64,000 bases of DNA, taken from positions 1,620,047,211 to 1,620,111,210 of the forward strand of contig OY856409.1 in the NCBI GenBank assembly GCA_963693085.1, read 5' to 3'. Below the pieces are notes generated by a model. It did not search any database, was not told where the DNA came from, and worked only from the letters and a program-made list of their open reading frames with translations. This stretch comes from Alisma plantago-aquatica (lineage: Eukaryota > Streptophyta > Magnoliopsida > Alismatales > Alismataceae). The first letter of the stretch is position 1; the number at the start of each line of letters is the position of its first letter. The position numbers and the translations under genes are program-made. Below are positions 48,401 through 59,890 of this stretch, one piece after another.

Positions 48401-48734
48401 ACCAATAAAGGTCGTTCTTGTTGTGTGCCTAGTCAAGGGATCATACTCCTGGTACACATTTGAGAAGAAGGAAAGGATAAGATGTTTAACATGTTGGGAA
48501 TCTTTAACCCAAGAGCCATCATGATCCTTGATGAAAACAATCTTTTTATGCTATCTTCTTGTTTTGACGAGACTTTAGAAATATCTGGTGTTGTTGTCAC
48601 CTAGCTTCACCCAAACACAGTGGGCCTTCTGTTGTGACTCTTTTTCTTCTCAAAGTAGGATTAAATCAAGTGAATTTTGAAGTGCAATCGTTTTAGGATT
48701 GAATCGAGTAAATTTTGAAGGTTGATCATTTCTT
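45499..48734 (-). mobile_element. 5'-truncated L1-like LINE
   Basis: Flanked by a perfect 17-bp duplication GTAATGGGCCAAAATTC (45482-45498, 48735-48751), typical of LINE insertion. Coding motifs read on the minus strand. The 3' end at 45499 has a degenerate A-rich tail (ATTTTGTTTTT on the plus strand). The endonuclease half of ORF2 is missing, the usual 5' truncation. Confidence 0.9.
45600..48720 (-). pseudogene. LINE ORF2 remnant: reverse transcriptase, zf-RVT, RNase H
   Basis: In minus-strand order. A pre-RT segment at about 48690-48470 has WVKLGDNNTRYF and FIKDHDGSWVKDSQHV. The RT start at about 48330-48100 has MDPLKAPRPDGVG and LIPKV. The RT core at 47963-47445 has FIEDTLNQ, CGVKQGDPLSPYIFVLCLER and FAYDIILF at the catalytic position where FADD is usual. 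A zf-RVT-like Cys/His region lies near 46440-46390. An RNase H region at about 46080-45700 includes LVVNVDTI. Several frameshifts and stops are present. Non-LTR RT copies LINE RNA at the target site; this copy cannot. Confidence 0.85.
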
Positions 48735-48751
48735 GTAATGGGCCAAAATTC

Positions 48752-51700
48752 TAATTTTATTAGAATTCATAAAAGTAATCTCAAAACCCAAATCTAATGG
48801 AAGAATCTGATCATTGGGTTCCAATTAGCTTGGATGCCAAGTTTCACATTATTTGAATAATCCTAACTATCCTAATTCATCAAGATAAGAAAATATAAGA
48901 TAAGGACAAAAATACTAAATAAACTCTTGAATGACTTCAAAAGTGGAAATCAATCTCAAATTTGGATTCTACAAGTCTTAATTATCCTAGTTACAAAATT
49001 TGGTAACAATTGAGCAATGATTGATTCCAAAAACAAACTACGAAAGGAAATACACCTTAAAATACTTAATATTTTGAGTATTTAATCAATGTACTCCGAT
49101 TTCATATGATATCAATGTATACCATGCACTATTGGTCTGCTATGGGCCCATCTCGGGTCACCCAATCATGATCAGATGGTGTGGAAATTGTCTCCTATCT
49201 CAGGCAGGAGAGGTTTGCATGCATATAGAGTGACTCTGACTGGTTGGTTATTTCAGTGAGGTTTTCTCAGTCCAAAGTGCACAAAATCTCTCGAGACTAC
49301 TCACATTGATTTCAGGGGACAATTTCACATAGAGTGGGCCCTATCAAACCCTAGCTTTCCCTTTTTGTTATTTCCCTAGTTTTGAGTTTTAGCTTCTTGA
49401 ACCATCTCCCCAAGGAATATTTAAATCCTAAAGCTATAAATATTGGACCATCCCTTAACCTCCGATGGCCTCTATACAATCTTCCTCTCATGTGAAATTT
49501 GTCTCAACCCTACCGCAATTATGGGTTTGAACACTAGGCCATGACTCCATTTTCTTGCAATCCTTCCTTGTTTCGTCTCAGTTCAGTTACATCTAGGGTA
49601 TGATTTGTTGACAACTTTTGTTCAGTTTTTCTTTGTCAAAACATTGGATTCTTGACCTATTAATTTCCCCCCAATTTTCTACGTACCTACTTCACGATAG
49701 CCAAAAACCATGGTGTGTGAGCGGGGAAGAAGATTTAACTGTGGTGAATCTCAGTTTTACCCCACCCTCATCTTTACTTCTTGTTTCAATCACAATAGTA
49801 ATTACGTTTTTATGCTTTTGCTAATATTTTCAATTGTGACTTTGGATTTGAGAAATGTATCTATGTGCCCCTGTCATGCCATATGTATATTAATAATATG
49901 TAGGGGCACATTACTAGTTGTTTAATGTAATTTTATTTAATAAACCAGTAAATATATTTATCTTAGAAAATCCATAAAAATTAATATATAAGTCAAAAAG
50001 GGAAATTATTTTTGGAATTGAGGTGTTTTCTCTTTTGATAGTAATATTTCCATCATCTAATTCCAATGAAATAAATATGGAATTTTTAAGGATTTTTCTA
50101 ATTGGTCTGAAATCATAAATATTCACATCTAATAATCTGTAACTTAGAAAAATAAAGTAAATATGATATAAACTCAAAATAATATAATCTACAAAATATT
50201 ATATTTATTAACTTAATTTATTAAAATAAAAATGTCAATTTTTAGGGTTTATGTAGTTAATGTGAATTTAACCATAATTTTATATATGGATTTAATATAG
50301 GTGGCTGTGACTCTGATATGGAACTAGGGTTGGACTTGGGCACATATGGTCTTGGTCATGAGGTATGTTGTGTGCCCTTAATCGCATTGAGCAACTAATC
50401 TAAATTCTTTCTCTTTTAATGCATGTTTCATCCCTTACTTTTATATTGAGCAATGACCCATGATTATCACTCTCTTGGTCCTTTGGGACATGCTACCATA
50501 TATACTTTTATCTCTCTCCTCCAGGAGTTTGGCTCATGTGAGTTGGATGATATAAATCTTTTGTTGGATATTCTTATTTAATCTAAATTGGACTTTGCTT
50601 CATGATAAATCCTTGGTTGAGGAATTGAACTGAGTTGTTCCTTATTGTGAGATAGAACCCTAATTTTTCTAACTTTTGTGGTGGATGTTTCTCATTGTTT
50701 ATGTATGTGGTCAAAATCTAATTAATTCTATTTTTTTACTATACTTTCACCTACTTCTACATTTTTAATTCTTTGTGATTAAACTTCTACATTTTTAATG
50801 CTTTGTGATTAAGTAACCCTAGAGTTGTATAAGTGTTTTGGTTTTTGGTCTTTATGACCTTTATGTTTTTGGGATGGAGGTTATGTGCCCCATAAACAGG
50901 TTTTGTTCCCACCTTATATATTGGGGAGTTTGTTTGTGTCTTACTCTATCAGGTTTTAGGGTTGTTTACCTAGCCACCTCTGTTTATTTATTTTTCACTG
51001 GTGCTTTGTTTATATCACTTGCATGGAGGTTGATATTTTTGATGATGGATTATGGCCCTAACTTATTTGATTTTTCTTATGTGGTACATATTTTTGTTGT
51101 CATATATGGAAGTGCATCATTTACCCTTTTATTGTTTCTCTTGATATCCACTTAGATGTTTGTTTTTGCTCCTAGATAAAAAGCTTGATATATATGGTGA
51201 TGTCCTTTTTACTAAAGTTGCTCAATCACTATTAATATGCTCATACCAACATTTTTGTACCAACAACATCCACTTTGTTCTCTCTTGTAGGGTATGCTTT
51301 CAACCCCTTAGGTAAAAGACATAGAGGAGTCGACATGATGACATGAAGGATGTATAGTGAATCTACTCTTATGAGATAAACTTTATATAGTTTGGATATC
51401 CCTATGCTTAGATCCTGAAGTTATTTCTTTCAAGTTATACCCTAGTTGGAGATTCTTCTATAATCTTGATAAATAGAATGTAGTCATGATGTTTTATTCT
51501 ACTTCTATAGTTTGATCTTTATGATAATCATTTATAAATATCATATAATAGCTATTCATCCAATAGTTTGGAAAATGTATGCATGTTCGTTTTGGATGAT
51601 GAATATTACTTGATTTTATTAGGGAGTGGATCACCTCTCAGGTCCCACTCCTTATAGTGTTGCATATTGGACTATAACTCTAAAAAGGGTAGAGAGGTTT

Positions 51701-51825
51701 GAGGAGACCGTGAGGCGATTGAAGATACCCATTGTCAAGAAGTTGTCTTAAGATTGTAAACTAGGTGGAAATGTACCTACTTAATGCTTAGGACTGTAAT
51801 TATCTACAAAGATGTGTTTAATGTT
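48752..51825 (+). repeat. Repeat F copy 1 (LTR-like), main part
   Basis: A direct repeat, diverged, of 51826-54990. Shared landmarks are a CTATAAATA TATA box (49434; 52668 in copy 2), GAACTAGGGTTGGACTTGGGC (50322; compare 53558), GATATCCACTTAGAT (51141; compare 54458), TAGGGTATGCTTTCAACCC (51290; compare 54597) and CCCACTCCTTA near 51643. Size, TATA box and TGTAA start suggest a gypsy-type LTR. No coding domain is seen. Confidence 0.65.
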
Positions 51826-54800
51826 GTAACAACTCAACCTTAGGTCAATATTCAAATTTCATTAACTTATGATTTTTTTAATTTGGAACCCTTTTATGAA
51901 TCTAGATTGTATTGGGAAGATACAAGTCTCAAAATAAAGAGTTCTGACCAATAAATCAATTATTTGAATTTTTAACACAAGAAATTAGAATAATATCCTA
52001 ATCTGGGTCTATTTATGCAAATTTACCACATTGAAGGATTTATGTTCAAAATAATCCTTTGATATTTATCCTATGGATGTAAGGGAGTTTCACACATATA
52101 ATTTTGAGTATTTGATGATAAAGGAATAAATAAATATGTTAAAAGCTTACTTAGGAATCAAGTTAAGTTTTGATAAGTTCTGAGTTGTCAAAAGCTAAAA
52201 ATAATAGCAAAGATTCCTCACCCCTCAATTAGATAACCTACCAAATTTAGGCTTAATCAACTCATAAGTACACCCCTAGTTTAGTAAGACAAGAAAGTAT
52301 GCAATTATTTTCCCCAATGACCAAGTTCTGGTCATTTAATTGTTTTGTCATGTGGATTTCTCTCTGTGGGAGCATGACTACAATCTAGGCGATCAGATTT
52401 AAATCACATAGCTAGAAGCTCGTCTCCTACCTCAAATAGGACACGACACTGGTTCGTGAATAGTATAATCAGTTATGTGGTTCAGATATCCTCTCCCTCA
52501 ATTTGTGATGAAACTCTTTGTAATAAGTTACATTAGATCTCAAATCAAATACTAGATATAACTAACCATGTGTTTAGTCCTAATGTTTTATATTCACAGT
52601 TCACCTAAATTTTCTTCCAATCTTCTTAAATCTCTTACATGTATAAATCCTAATAGCCCATCCTATAAATAGTTACCCCCACATTGCTTTCTGCCACACC
52701 TCTTACAGTAGAACCATGAAATCAATTTCTTCACAAGTGCTCTCTTGGCTACAGCTGAACTTGTTTCTTTGATTGCAAATATTGTCCCTGTTGTCGGCAC
52801 CCTCCCTCACTGAAGGGCAATTTCCTCCAGGGTAAGCTTTGTTGGAATCTTTTCTTCATGTTTGCATTGTTAATATCGATGAATTCTTCCTTCTCTATGT
52901 TTCCCTAATCTTGCTCCTAGTCCACTGCACATTGGCCGACATCCATGGCACGGGCAGGGATAAGGTAAATGATTGGTAATATTGCTTTGTACCCTTGATT
53001 TTGTTTAGCTTGATGTTTTGTACCCATGGGCAAGATGGCCTTTTTGTTGATGTCATTTTTATTTATTTCCTAGATGATTGGGTAAAGTCATGACAAACAC
53101 ACCCTATCACATTCCATGGTATAGGATAATAACACAACGACACTATGGTAATTTGCATTTTATTATCACCTTTACATATAAATGTTATAGAACTTGCAAA
53201 TTCATAACTTTTTATTTGAAGCTCCAAAAATATAATAAAATATGTTTTAAAATTAGGAAATCATTATCTATCCACTGATGTCTGTTTTATCACCTAAATC
53301 AAATATAATAAATATGTGATTTTCCAACAATTTTCCTAATTGTTGAATACCTCTAAAATTCTTAACTAACAATTTGTAAGTCAGAAAAATAAAATAAAAC
53401 ATGGTATTAAATAAAAAAAAAGTATAATAAAAAATATGGAATGTTTTTTTATAACCCAGTTCAAATATAATTAGAAGGTTACTTTTAGAGTTTATATAAT
53501 TATTGCAAACCTAACCCTAATCCCGTATATGTCTTTAATAGGTTTCTTATGGAATGAGGTGGAATTAGGGTTTTGACCTTGGACATATGTAGATTGGATA
53601 TGAGGTATGATACATCTCCAAATCGTATTGATCAATTTTTTATTTCTATTTCTCTAGACGTATGTTGCATCCCTATTACTCATATTGAGCAATCACCTAT
53701 ATTTCCTCCCTTTTGGACTTTTGAGACACATACCTTACACAGTCTCTATCTCTTCTGATAATTTGATTCGTGAGTAGTTCTTATGATCTAGTCCACTTAA
53801 TGGATATATTTTTTGGACTCTGATGTATATCTTGATCATCTTTTACATGCGGAAATCCTATTTTGAGAAATATACTTAAATGGAATTTTATTTTCTAATT
53901 TGATAGCCTCTTGTGATTTTATGTTGTATCTTGACTGTAGACATGATTGGATAGTCATTTATGGATCCTTTGACCCTACATTATAAATTTTGGATGTTCT
54001 CATCTTGTTGTTTCATATTAACTATAGTTTATCTTGCTTGCCCTATTTGTATGGGTGATTGACTAGTCATAACTAGAAGTAGTGTCATTGTATAGGCACT
54101 GGGTTGTATTCCCCTACCACTTATAATGTTTATAGGCATTGGGTTTTATTCCCCTGTTAAGAATTGAGTTTTATTCCCCTGCCACATATGATATTAGGTA
54201 GTGGGTTTTATTCCCCTGCCATGCACTAGGTTTTATTCCCCTGCAAAACTCTATATTCGTTTGGCACTAAGGTTTAAGTCCTCCTACCCTTGGCATGAAA
54301 TATATGGGTTCCTACCCTATTTTTTAGTATATGCTAGTATGCTTGTTACTCACCATGCAATTGTTTATGATTTGACAATTTATTGTGATATTGATTTAGG
54401 TGAGAAACCTCTTATTGTTTGTCTTTTTTATCTTATTGCAATTCATATTCTTTTGATATCCACTTGGATAGTACTTTTCCTTTTCCATGGGAATCCTTGT
54501 TATAGTTGATGTCCTTTTTTCATATGTTGCTAAATTCCCTATTATATGCTCACACTGGATTTTATGTTTGTAATTTTCTTTTATATATTTTCTTCTAGGG
54601 CATGCTTCCAACCCAATGTGTAAAGCTTAGAAGACTGGATATGGTGACATGGACCTACTAGGTGGAGATCTTGGGGGATAGACTTGAGATAGATGGATAT
54701 CCCTCTACTTAGATCTTGGTGTTCTTTATTTCATATAAACCCCAAGTGGGAGAATATCATGTAACTTTGATAAATTGAATATAATCATGAAATATTATTC

Positions 54801-54990
54801 TGTTGCTATACTTTGGTCTACTATTTATATCATCATTTAAGAAATGGAAAATTTACACCTATTCTAGCATACATTTTCAGTATGTTTGGATTAGATGGGA
54901 TTCCTCAAAATTAGTATGGGTGGATCCCCTCCGGTCTCTCACTCCTTACAAATGTATTAAGTCAATGGGATAAAAACTACAAGATGTTAC
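51826..54990 (+). repeat. Repeat F copy 2 (LTR-like)
   Basis: Begins TGTTGTAACAACTC directly after copy 1 and ends near CTACAAGATGTTACTA. It has a TATA box CCTATAAATAG at 52668. It follows copy 1 with no internal region I can recognise. Confidence 0.65.
54092..54250 (+). repeat. Five-copy GGTTTTATTCCCCTGCC tandem array in F copy 2
   Basis: Units share GTTTTATTCCCCTGCC and start near 54095, 54135, 54162, 54197 and 54223, so spacing varies between 26 and 40 bp. I do not see the array in F copy 1. Confidence 0.85.
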
Positions 54991-55129
54991 TAATTGATTC
55001 AGATTTGTCAATTTTGTATTCTTGGACAAGATACCTGACTTCCAATTTGTGCTTCCCAAAACTTTGTCAAATTAGAGTGGCTTTAGAAAATTGGAAGAAA
55101 TCCCCAAATGAAGTGATCGTCACAGTGAC

Positions 55130-55767
55130 TAAAATTTTTTTGGTGAAGTTCCAAAAATAATGGAACGACAGTTACGTTCCAATGGGAGTTGTAGGTGTAC
55201 TTGACCCAAGGTATAAAATGAAGATAGTTGAGTATTATTTTGGCAGCATATATAAACGTAAGGTTGAAACTGACATAAAAAATATGTGATTCATGTATTG
55301 ATCTACTTAATGACTATAAAGATAGAACAAATATGCAAGATCAATTGGACAGTGATTGGACAACTTCAAGTCCATTGGTTTCCTCTCAAGTGAAAGTTGA
55401 TGATGATTTGCTAAACTTTGAGGCTTTTGTGAAGAAGCTAAAGAGATAATATAGTTACTTAAAAATAGAACTTAATAACTACTTACATATTTATATATTT
55501 ACTCAATCATCAGACTTAATGTACTAATGTGGTGGAAAATGAATGGTGACGTCCATCCTATCCTAAAGGTCATTGATAAGGATTTTTTTAGCCATTTCAG
55601 TTTCTGTTGTAGCCTCAAAGTCCACATTCAGCATGTCAGGGAGGGTAATTGATCCACAATATAGTAGACTCCACCCTGCTACTGTTGAAGATTTGAGGTG
55701 CACCCAAAGTTTTCTAAAAAAAGCTATGAAATATAGGTATCAAGTTCACATTATTCACTTTATCTAA
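55130..55767 (+). pseudogene. hAT transposase, C-terminal part, broken
   Basis: Fragments in three frames: a segment with LDPRYKMKIVEYYFGSIYK (about 55201-55260), then DDDLLNFEAFVKKLKR (about 55390-55450). A dimerisation domain is open from 55573 to 55767 with SVVASKSTFSMSGRVIDPQY, matching the hAT ASESAFSTGGRVID signature. It is the same orientation as the N-terminal part at 35035-35905. Together they cover most of a hAT transposase except the middle of the catalytic domain. Confidence 0.88.
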
Positions 55768-56120
55768 ATTGATGCTCTTTATTGATGATTGTGTATTTCA
55801 ACTTATATAGGTGGAGCACATTGACTAAATCATCATGCTAGTTTCTTGGATAATGGAGAGTCTAAAGATGATGGTAAAATGTATCCAACTCTCTATCTAA
55901 TTCTCAACTATAGTGATATTTTCACATGTTGGTTTAAATTAACTATAATTAAGTTATATTCCAGAAACATCATCTACACAATAAAAGATTTTCATTTACT
56001 ACATGCTTTCTTGTTCTAATCTACTTCATTCTTTTGTGTTGTTTTTATGTTGTTTATACCTAGGTTACTAGGGTATTTAGACTCAACATTGCATGTGTGT
56101 GTTACTGGATTAGTTGAGGT

Positions 56121-56164
56121 AGTAGGGTAGCATTGGATGCTTAGTAGGGTAGCATTGGATGCTC
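56121..56164 (+). repeat. 22-bp tandem duplication
   Basis: AGTAGGGTAGCATTGGATGC followed by TT and then TC, two adjacent copies. Confidence 0.9.
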
Positions 56165-56209
56165 AGTAGGATGGGTGTGTATAATTATGAGGTTTGGGAT
56201 CTCAAAGTA

Positions 56210-56281
56210 GGGGAAGATGTAGGAAGTCTCTCTTTGAGTTTTATAGGGGAAGATATAGGAAGTCTCTCTCTGAGCTTTGTG
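56210..56281 (+). repeat. 36-bp tandem duplication
   Basis: Two copies of a unit containing GGGGAAGAT.TAGGAAGTCT, starting at 56210 and 56246, with four differences. Confidence 0.9.
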
Positions 56282-57378
56282 TTGGTGTTTAAGCAAGAAC
56301 CTTTAGTTGTAGGAACCACCTCTATTGCTTTTGTTGCTATTGAATTTTCTACTCATCTTTGCAAGCTCTCCTATTATGAAGCATCGATCTATTTGGCCTA
56401 TTCCCTCAATGCAAGGATTTGCTATTGAAATTTCTTCCATCCTTCATGTGATTATTACTTCTTGATACTTGCTAAATTCTACCAAATTACTTAACCGATT
56501 TCTAAATGTTACACTCCATGTCTTGCTTATGTCAATGCAGTAACGGTAGGCAATTGTAATTTTCTTTTCCATCTTATTTAATGCATTATTTACTTGTTTT
56601 GTGTTGGAACATGCAGGAAGAACTAAAGAAGTGGCTAGCTGTGAGTTGGATTAAAGTCATGGCCATCATTTCTAGAGGCCTGGATAGTAGCAATAGCTGT
56701 CAGAGAACAAAGAAATGTGATAATTTTGCTTTTGATGGTTTTGGAGCAATGTTTGCAATATGAAGATAGTAGCTGCTTAAAACAATTACTATAGGTTGTC
56801 GTTACTTGTAATAATGGTTAATTTGCAATGCCAATTAGCTAAATGTTTTAGTGAACTCATGTTCTTAATTTCTTGACTTGCATCAATAGTTTCCTGATTT
56901 GCAAAATTCGTGCATGTTTAACATGTTTTGGGCTAAATATACTAAGTACATGGATAGTTGTATAATTTTCCAGGTTAAATATATTATTGTTGGGTGATTG
57001 TACAAATATCAAGGGGTTTTATGAAATTTTTGTGCATTTTTATTAGGTTTTATCCCAAATATATTTAACTTGGGGTGAATATATCAAATACATCATCAAT
57101 AGTATAATTTTCTATGCTAAATAAATCATCTCTGCATTAATATATAAAATTGAGGTTTTTGTGCAATTTTCTAGAATGAATCATATTTTGGAATTAAATA
57201 ATGTTATCAGTTTCTTAGATATTAATTGGATGGATGGAGTCTGGAATACCATGGGATCCCAATCGTCTTTAACCATTCCATCTATTCGAGTGGTGTGGGA
57301 ATCCATCACCCTATTAACTAGATGGGGTCATTTGGGTAAGTTGTTTTGGAAGCAAGTGGGTACTTTTTGCCAACCCTA

Positions 57379-57386
57379 CCTCTAGG
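57379..57386. other. hAT target-site duplication, right copy
   Basis: CCTCTAGG, directly after the right end TTGCCAACCCTA. Confidence 0.9.
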
Positions 57387-57820
57387 TATGATTTCACTTT
57401 TATAGAGGGAACTATATTTTGGAAGTCTAATCTATAAAAGTATATTGAACTTTCAATGATAGAGGTAAAGTAGATCGTAATGGTGGGAGAAGGAATAAAA
57501 ATATTCTGTATTGTGAGATTTCTAGAAATATGGTCAGGAACCAGGTTGATCTAAGTATTTTGTGTGATAGTCAGAGTGATATTAATTTGAACAAGAGAAC
57601 AATATATCATTCATGAAAAATGTACACTTATGTCAGACTTACTGATTAGATTGACAAGAATTTGTTGACATTATAGGGATCCTATTAAGAAAAATGATCC
57701 TGACATGATGACCAATGTGGTGACACGTGACAACATAGAGTTCTTAAAAAGCTCAGTGATAATATATTCACAATGATGATTGTGTGATAATTTCCTCCTT
57801 GAGCTAGAGGGAGGGGAGAT
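57387..57820 (+). pseudogene. Element T: RNase H C-terminal part and PPT
   Basis: Continues the T reading after the hAT: YDFTFIEGTIFWKSNL, then ELSMIEVK at the STTEAEY position. A segment near 57565-57620 has CDSQSDINLNKRTIYHS. A tract GAGGGAGGGGAGAT (57807-57820) precedes a candidate LTR. These match the copia RNase H end in order. Confidence 0.82.
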
Positions 57821-58188
57821 TGTAGGACATGCATTTACATCTAACATAATTGGGCCTTTCCTAGAGAAGCCCATTATGTCAATTACTTGCTTCCACACAA
57901 GGATATAAATCCATGTCCCTTACGCACAAGATAAAGGCATGTTGCACGAAAATAAAAGCAATTGATGTTTTTTTATTTTATTATGAGAAGAAGTGTTTAT
58001 GTTCATGATGGCAAGGAAAAATCAAGGAAGATGAGATAAGAAAGTAAAGGGAAGAAGAAATCAAGCGGGGTGAGATTGTCAAGGCTTCTAAATTTTTTTC
58101 TTCAGGACATCTATAGTTGTGTGCTTCATGGAAGAGGGTGTTTTCCCAAGGAAGTTGGAAGTTCTTTAGTGGTGGAATTATAGGATCG
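57821..58188 (+). mobile_element. Candidate 3' LTR of element T, interrupted by element D
   Basis: Starts TGTAGGACATGC after a purine tract. No second copy is visible in the window to confirm it. Element D starts at about 58189. Confidence 0.5.
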
Positions 58189-59640
58189 TTATTGACCTAA
58201 TATTTATACATTGTCCATATTTTGATGATGACTTAAACATTCTATTTATATGTATCTAATATGTCTATTTGATATTGATTTCAGATATAAGGTAAATGAA
58301 AAGGATCAATTATATCAAGCCCTAGCTTGATCAAATACAATCCAAAGCCAATGGAAATGCACTTGTGTGGAAATATCCCTAAACTACTTAAGACAAAGTT
58401 TTGCAATCATTTGTATTTATGTTATGACTTGTAATTAAGATGAGAAAAAATTAGGATCACTTAATTCTAATGTTTAAGCAACTCAATGATATTTTCCAAA
58501 ATGCATCACAGGTTGTTTGATCGATCGAGTTTCCATCTCAGAAACTCGACCGACGCCTAGTACGGGTCTTGGAAAATGTCCAAGTTTGACCAAGTTTACC
58601 TTAGGATAAACTTGACCGACTCATTGCACATGCAAACTGATTTTAACCCATCCAGGATAAACTTGAGTGACAATTCAAAATTAGCTTTGTCACACAGTAC
58701 AATCAGCCGAGTTACCTTTACAGAAACTCGATTGATTGTGTTATAAATGTGTAGAAAAAGTGTTTCTAGCCATTAGAGTGTTGCAAACATAAAACATAGA
58801 TAAGTTGCCACACCCCAAAGGAGTAGGATTTGTTTCTAAGTGTTTCTAGTCACTAGTGAGCATCCCCAACTATAAATAGGGACCCTTGGGCTTCATCCCA
58901 AGTTTTCCTCCCATGCACCTAGCTATAGTTGAGTATCAGTGTCCACATAGAGCCCCTTTCTCTCTCTTGCTTACTAATAAAAACATCCATATGAGTGAGA
59001 TAGCTTATTGTGAGAGAGGTACTTCATTGTAATCCTTGTGAAGCTCTCAATCTTCTTACTTTCCCCAACCCCTTTCTTCAAAAAAAGTTGGTGAAAGCTT
59101 CTCCAAGTTGAAGCAGAAGGTGAAGGTTGAAGGTCCTTCAGAAGAGTGGGTGATTTCTTAAAGGTGGAAGACTTGTTATAATAAGGGGAGATCCTTTGTC
59201 TAGGTGTCCAACTCCTTGCAAAAGTGGGTAAGCCCTTGTAGAGGTTCAAGACTCTTGATCAAAGGGTAGATAAGATACTGTAAGGTTTAATTGGTCCTTT
59301 TGGTCCTTAAAAAGGAAGGCTAGGTATACTTGCCCTATAAAAGGAAGGTCTTATTGTATGTCTTATAATGGAATATAAGTATGCAATGGTTGAAAAATCC
59401 TAGGGCTTGACCTCTCTAGGTAGTGGATTGACTTCCTCTTAGTTTGGATATTGGAACCACTCTATATAGCTTGTACTTGATCTCATTCAATCTCTCTCAT
59501 CCTTGCTATGTATGATTAATTTCACATCAAATTCCATATTTGAAAGTATATCTCTTGAAGTTATTTGAAGGTGTAATGAGTTTTTTTAAGTGCTTTTTAA
59601 CTATGTTCACCTCCCCCTCTAGAGCCCTTTTGATCTAACA
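58189..59640 (+). mobile_element. Element D: 5' LTR, SIRE-like, related to element C
   Basis: Parallels the C LTR (TATTGACCTAAT... against TGTTGACCTAGAG; end ...TTTTGATCTAACA) but strongly diverged. About 1.45 kb. Same layout: inverted-repeat units (58519-58737), a TATA box CTATAAATAGGG at 58870, and CTCCCCCTCTAGAGCCC near the end. Confidence 0.85.
58519..58737. repeat. Inverted-repeat units in element D LTR
   Basis: Unit 1 is GATCGATCGAGTTT/AAACTCGACCGA (58519-58554). Unit 2 is ACCAAGTTTA/TAAACTTGACC (58588-58620). Unit 3 has one decayed arm (about 58640-58670). Unit 4 is AATCAGCCGAGTT/AACTCGATTGATT (58701-58737). Spacing is about 60-66 bp, as in element C. Confidence 0.8.
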
Positions 59641-59642
59641 AG

Positions 59643-59655
59643 TGGTATCAAAGCC
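59643..59655 (+). other. Primer-binding site of element D
   Basis: TGGTATCAAAGCC, one mismatch to the tRNA-Met site, 2 bases after the LTR end. Confidence 0.82.
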
Positions 59656-59693
59656 ACGGTCTTCTCTGACAAGAGCTCCCTCGAGACAAGAAG

Positions 59694-59890
59694 ATGGGAG
59701 GCAACCTTATAGATTATCTCAACTTTGAGGGTGGATTCTCCGGTGAGACTTCCAATCTTTGACGGCACAAACTTCCTCTATTTGAAGAGGAGGATGCAGT
59801 TCTACTTGCAAGGGATGAGCTACAATATGTGGAAAGTGGTCATCCTTCCCTACAAGGAGTCGTCTGAATATGTAGCCACTTGGGATGAAG
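59694..59890 (+). pseudogene. gag: Element D gag, N-terminal fragment
   Basis: Starts near ATG 59694. After a frame change it reads PIFDGTNFLYLKRRMQFYLQ, GMSYNMWKVV and YVATWDE, parallel to element C gag. It is cut at 59890 by the insertion of element E. Confidence 0.82.

Larger units (their letters stand above)
55768..57366 (+). other. hAT 3' non-coding region
   Basis: AT-rich subterminal sequence with two tandem duplications (56121-56164 and 56210-56281) and no recognisable gene. Confidence 0.5.
33349..57378 (+). mobile_element. hAT DNA transposon swollen to 24 kb by nested insertions
   Basis: The left end TAGGGATGGCAA and right end TTGCCAACCCTA are inverted repeats of hAT type with one mismatch, flanked by the duplication CCTCTAGG. 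The T RNase H reading continues from STSR at the left flank into YDFTFIEGTIFWKSNL at the right flank, as expected if the interval is one insertion. A hAT transposase N-terminal part (35035-35905) and C-terminal part (55130-55767) lie inside in the same orientation. Elements C, F and the LINE account for most of the extra length. Confidence 0.88.
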
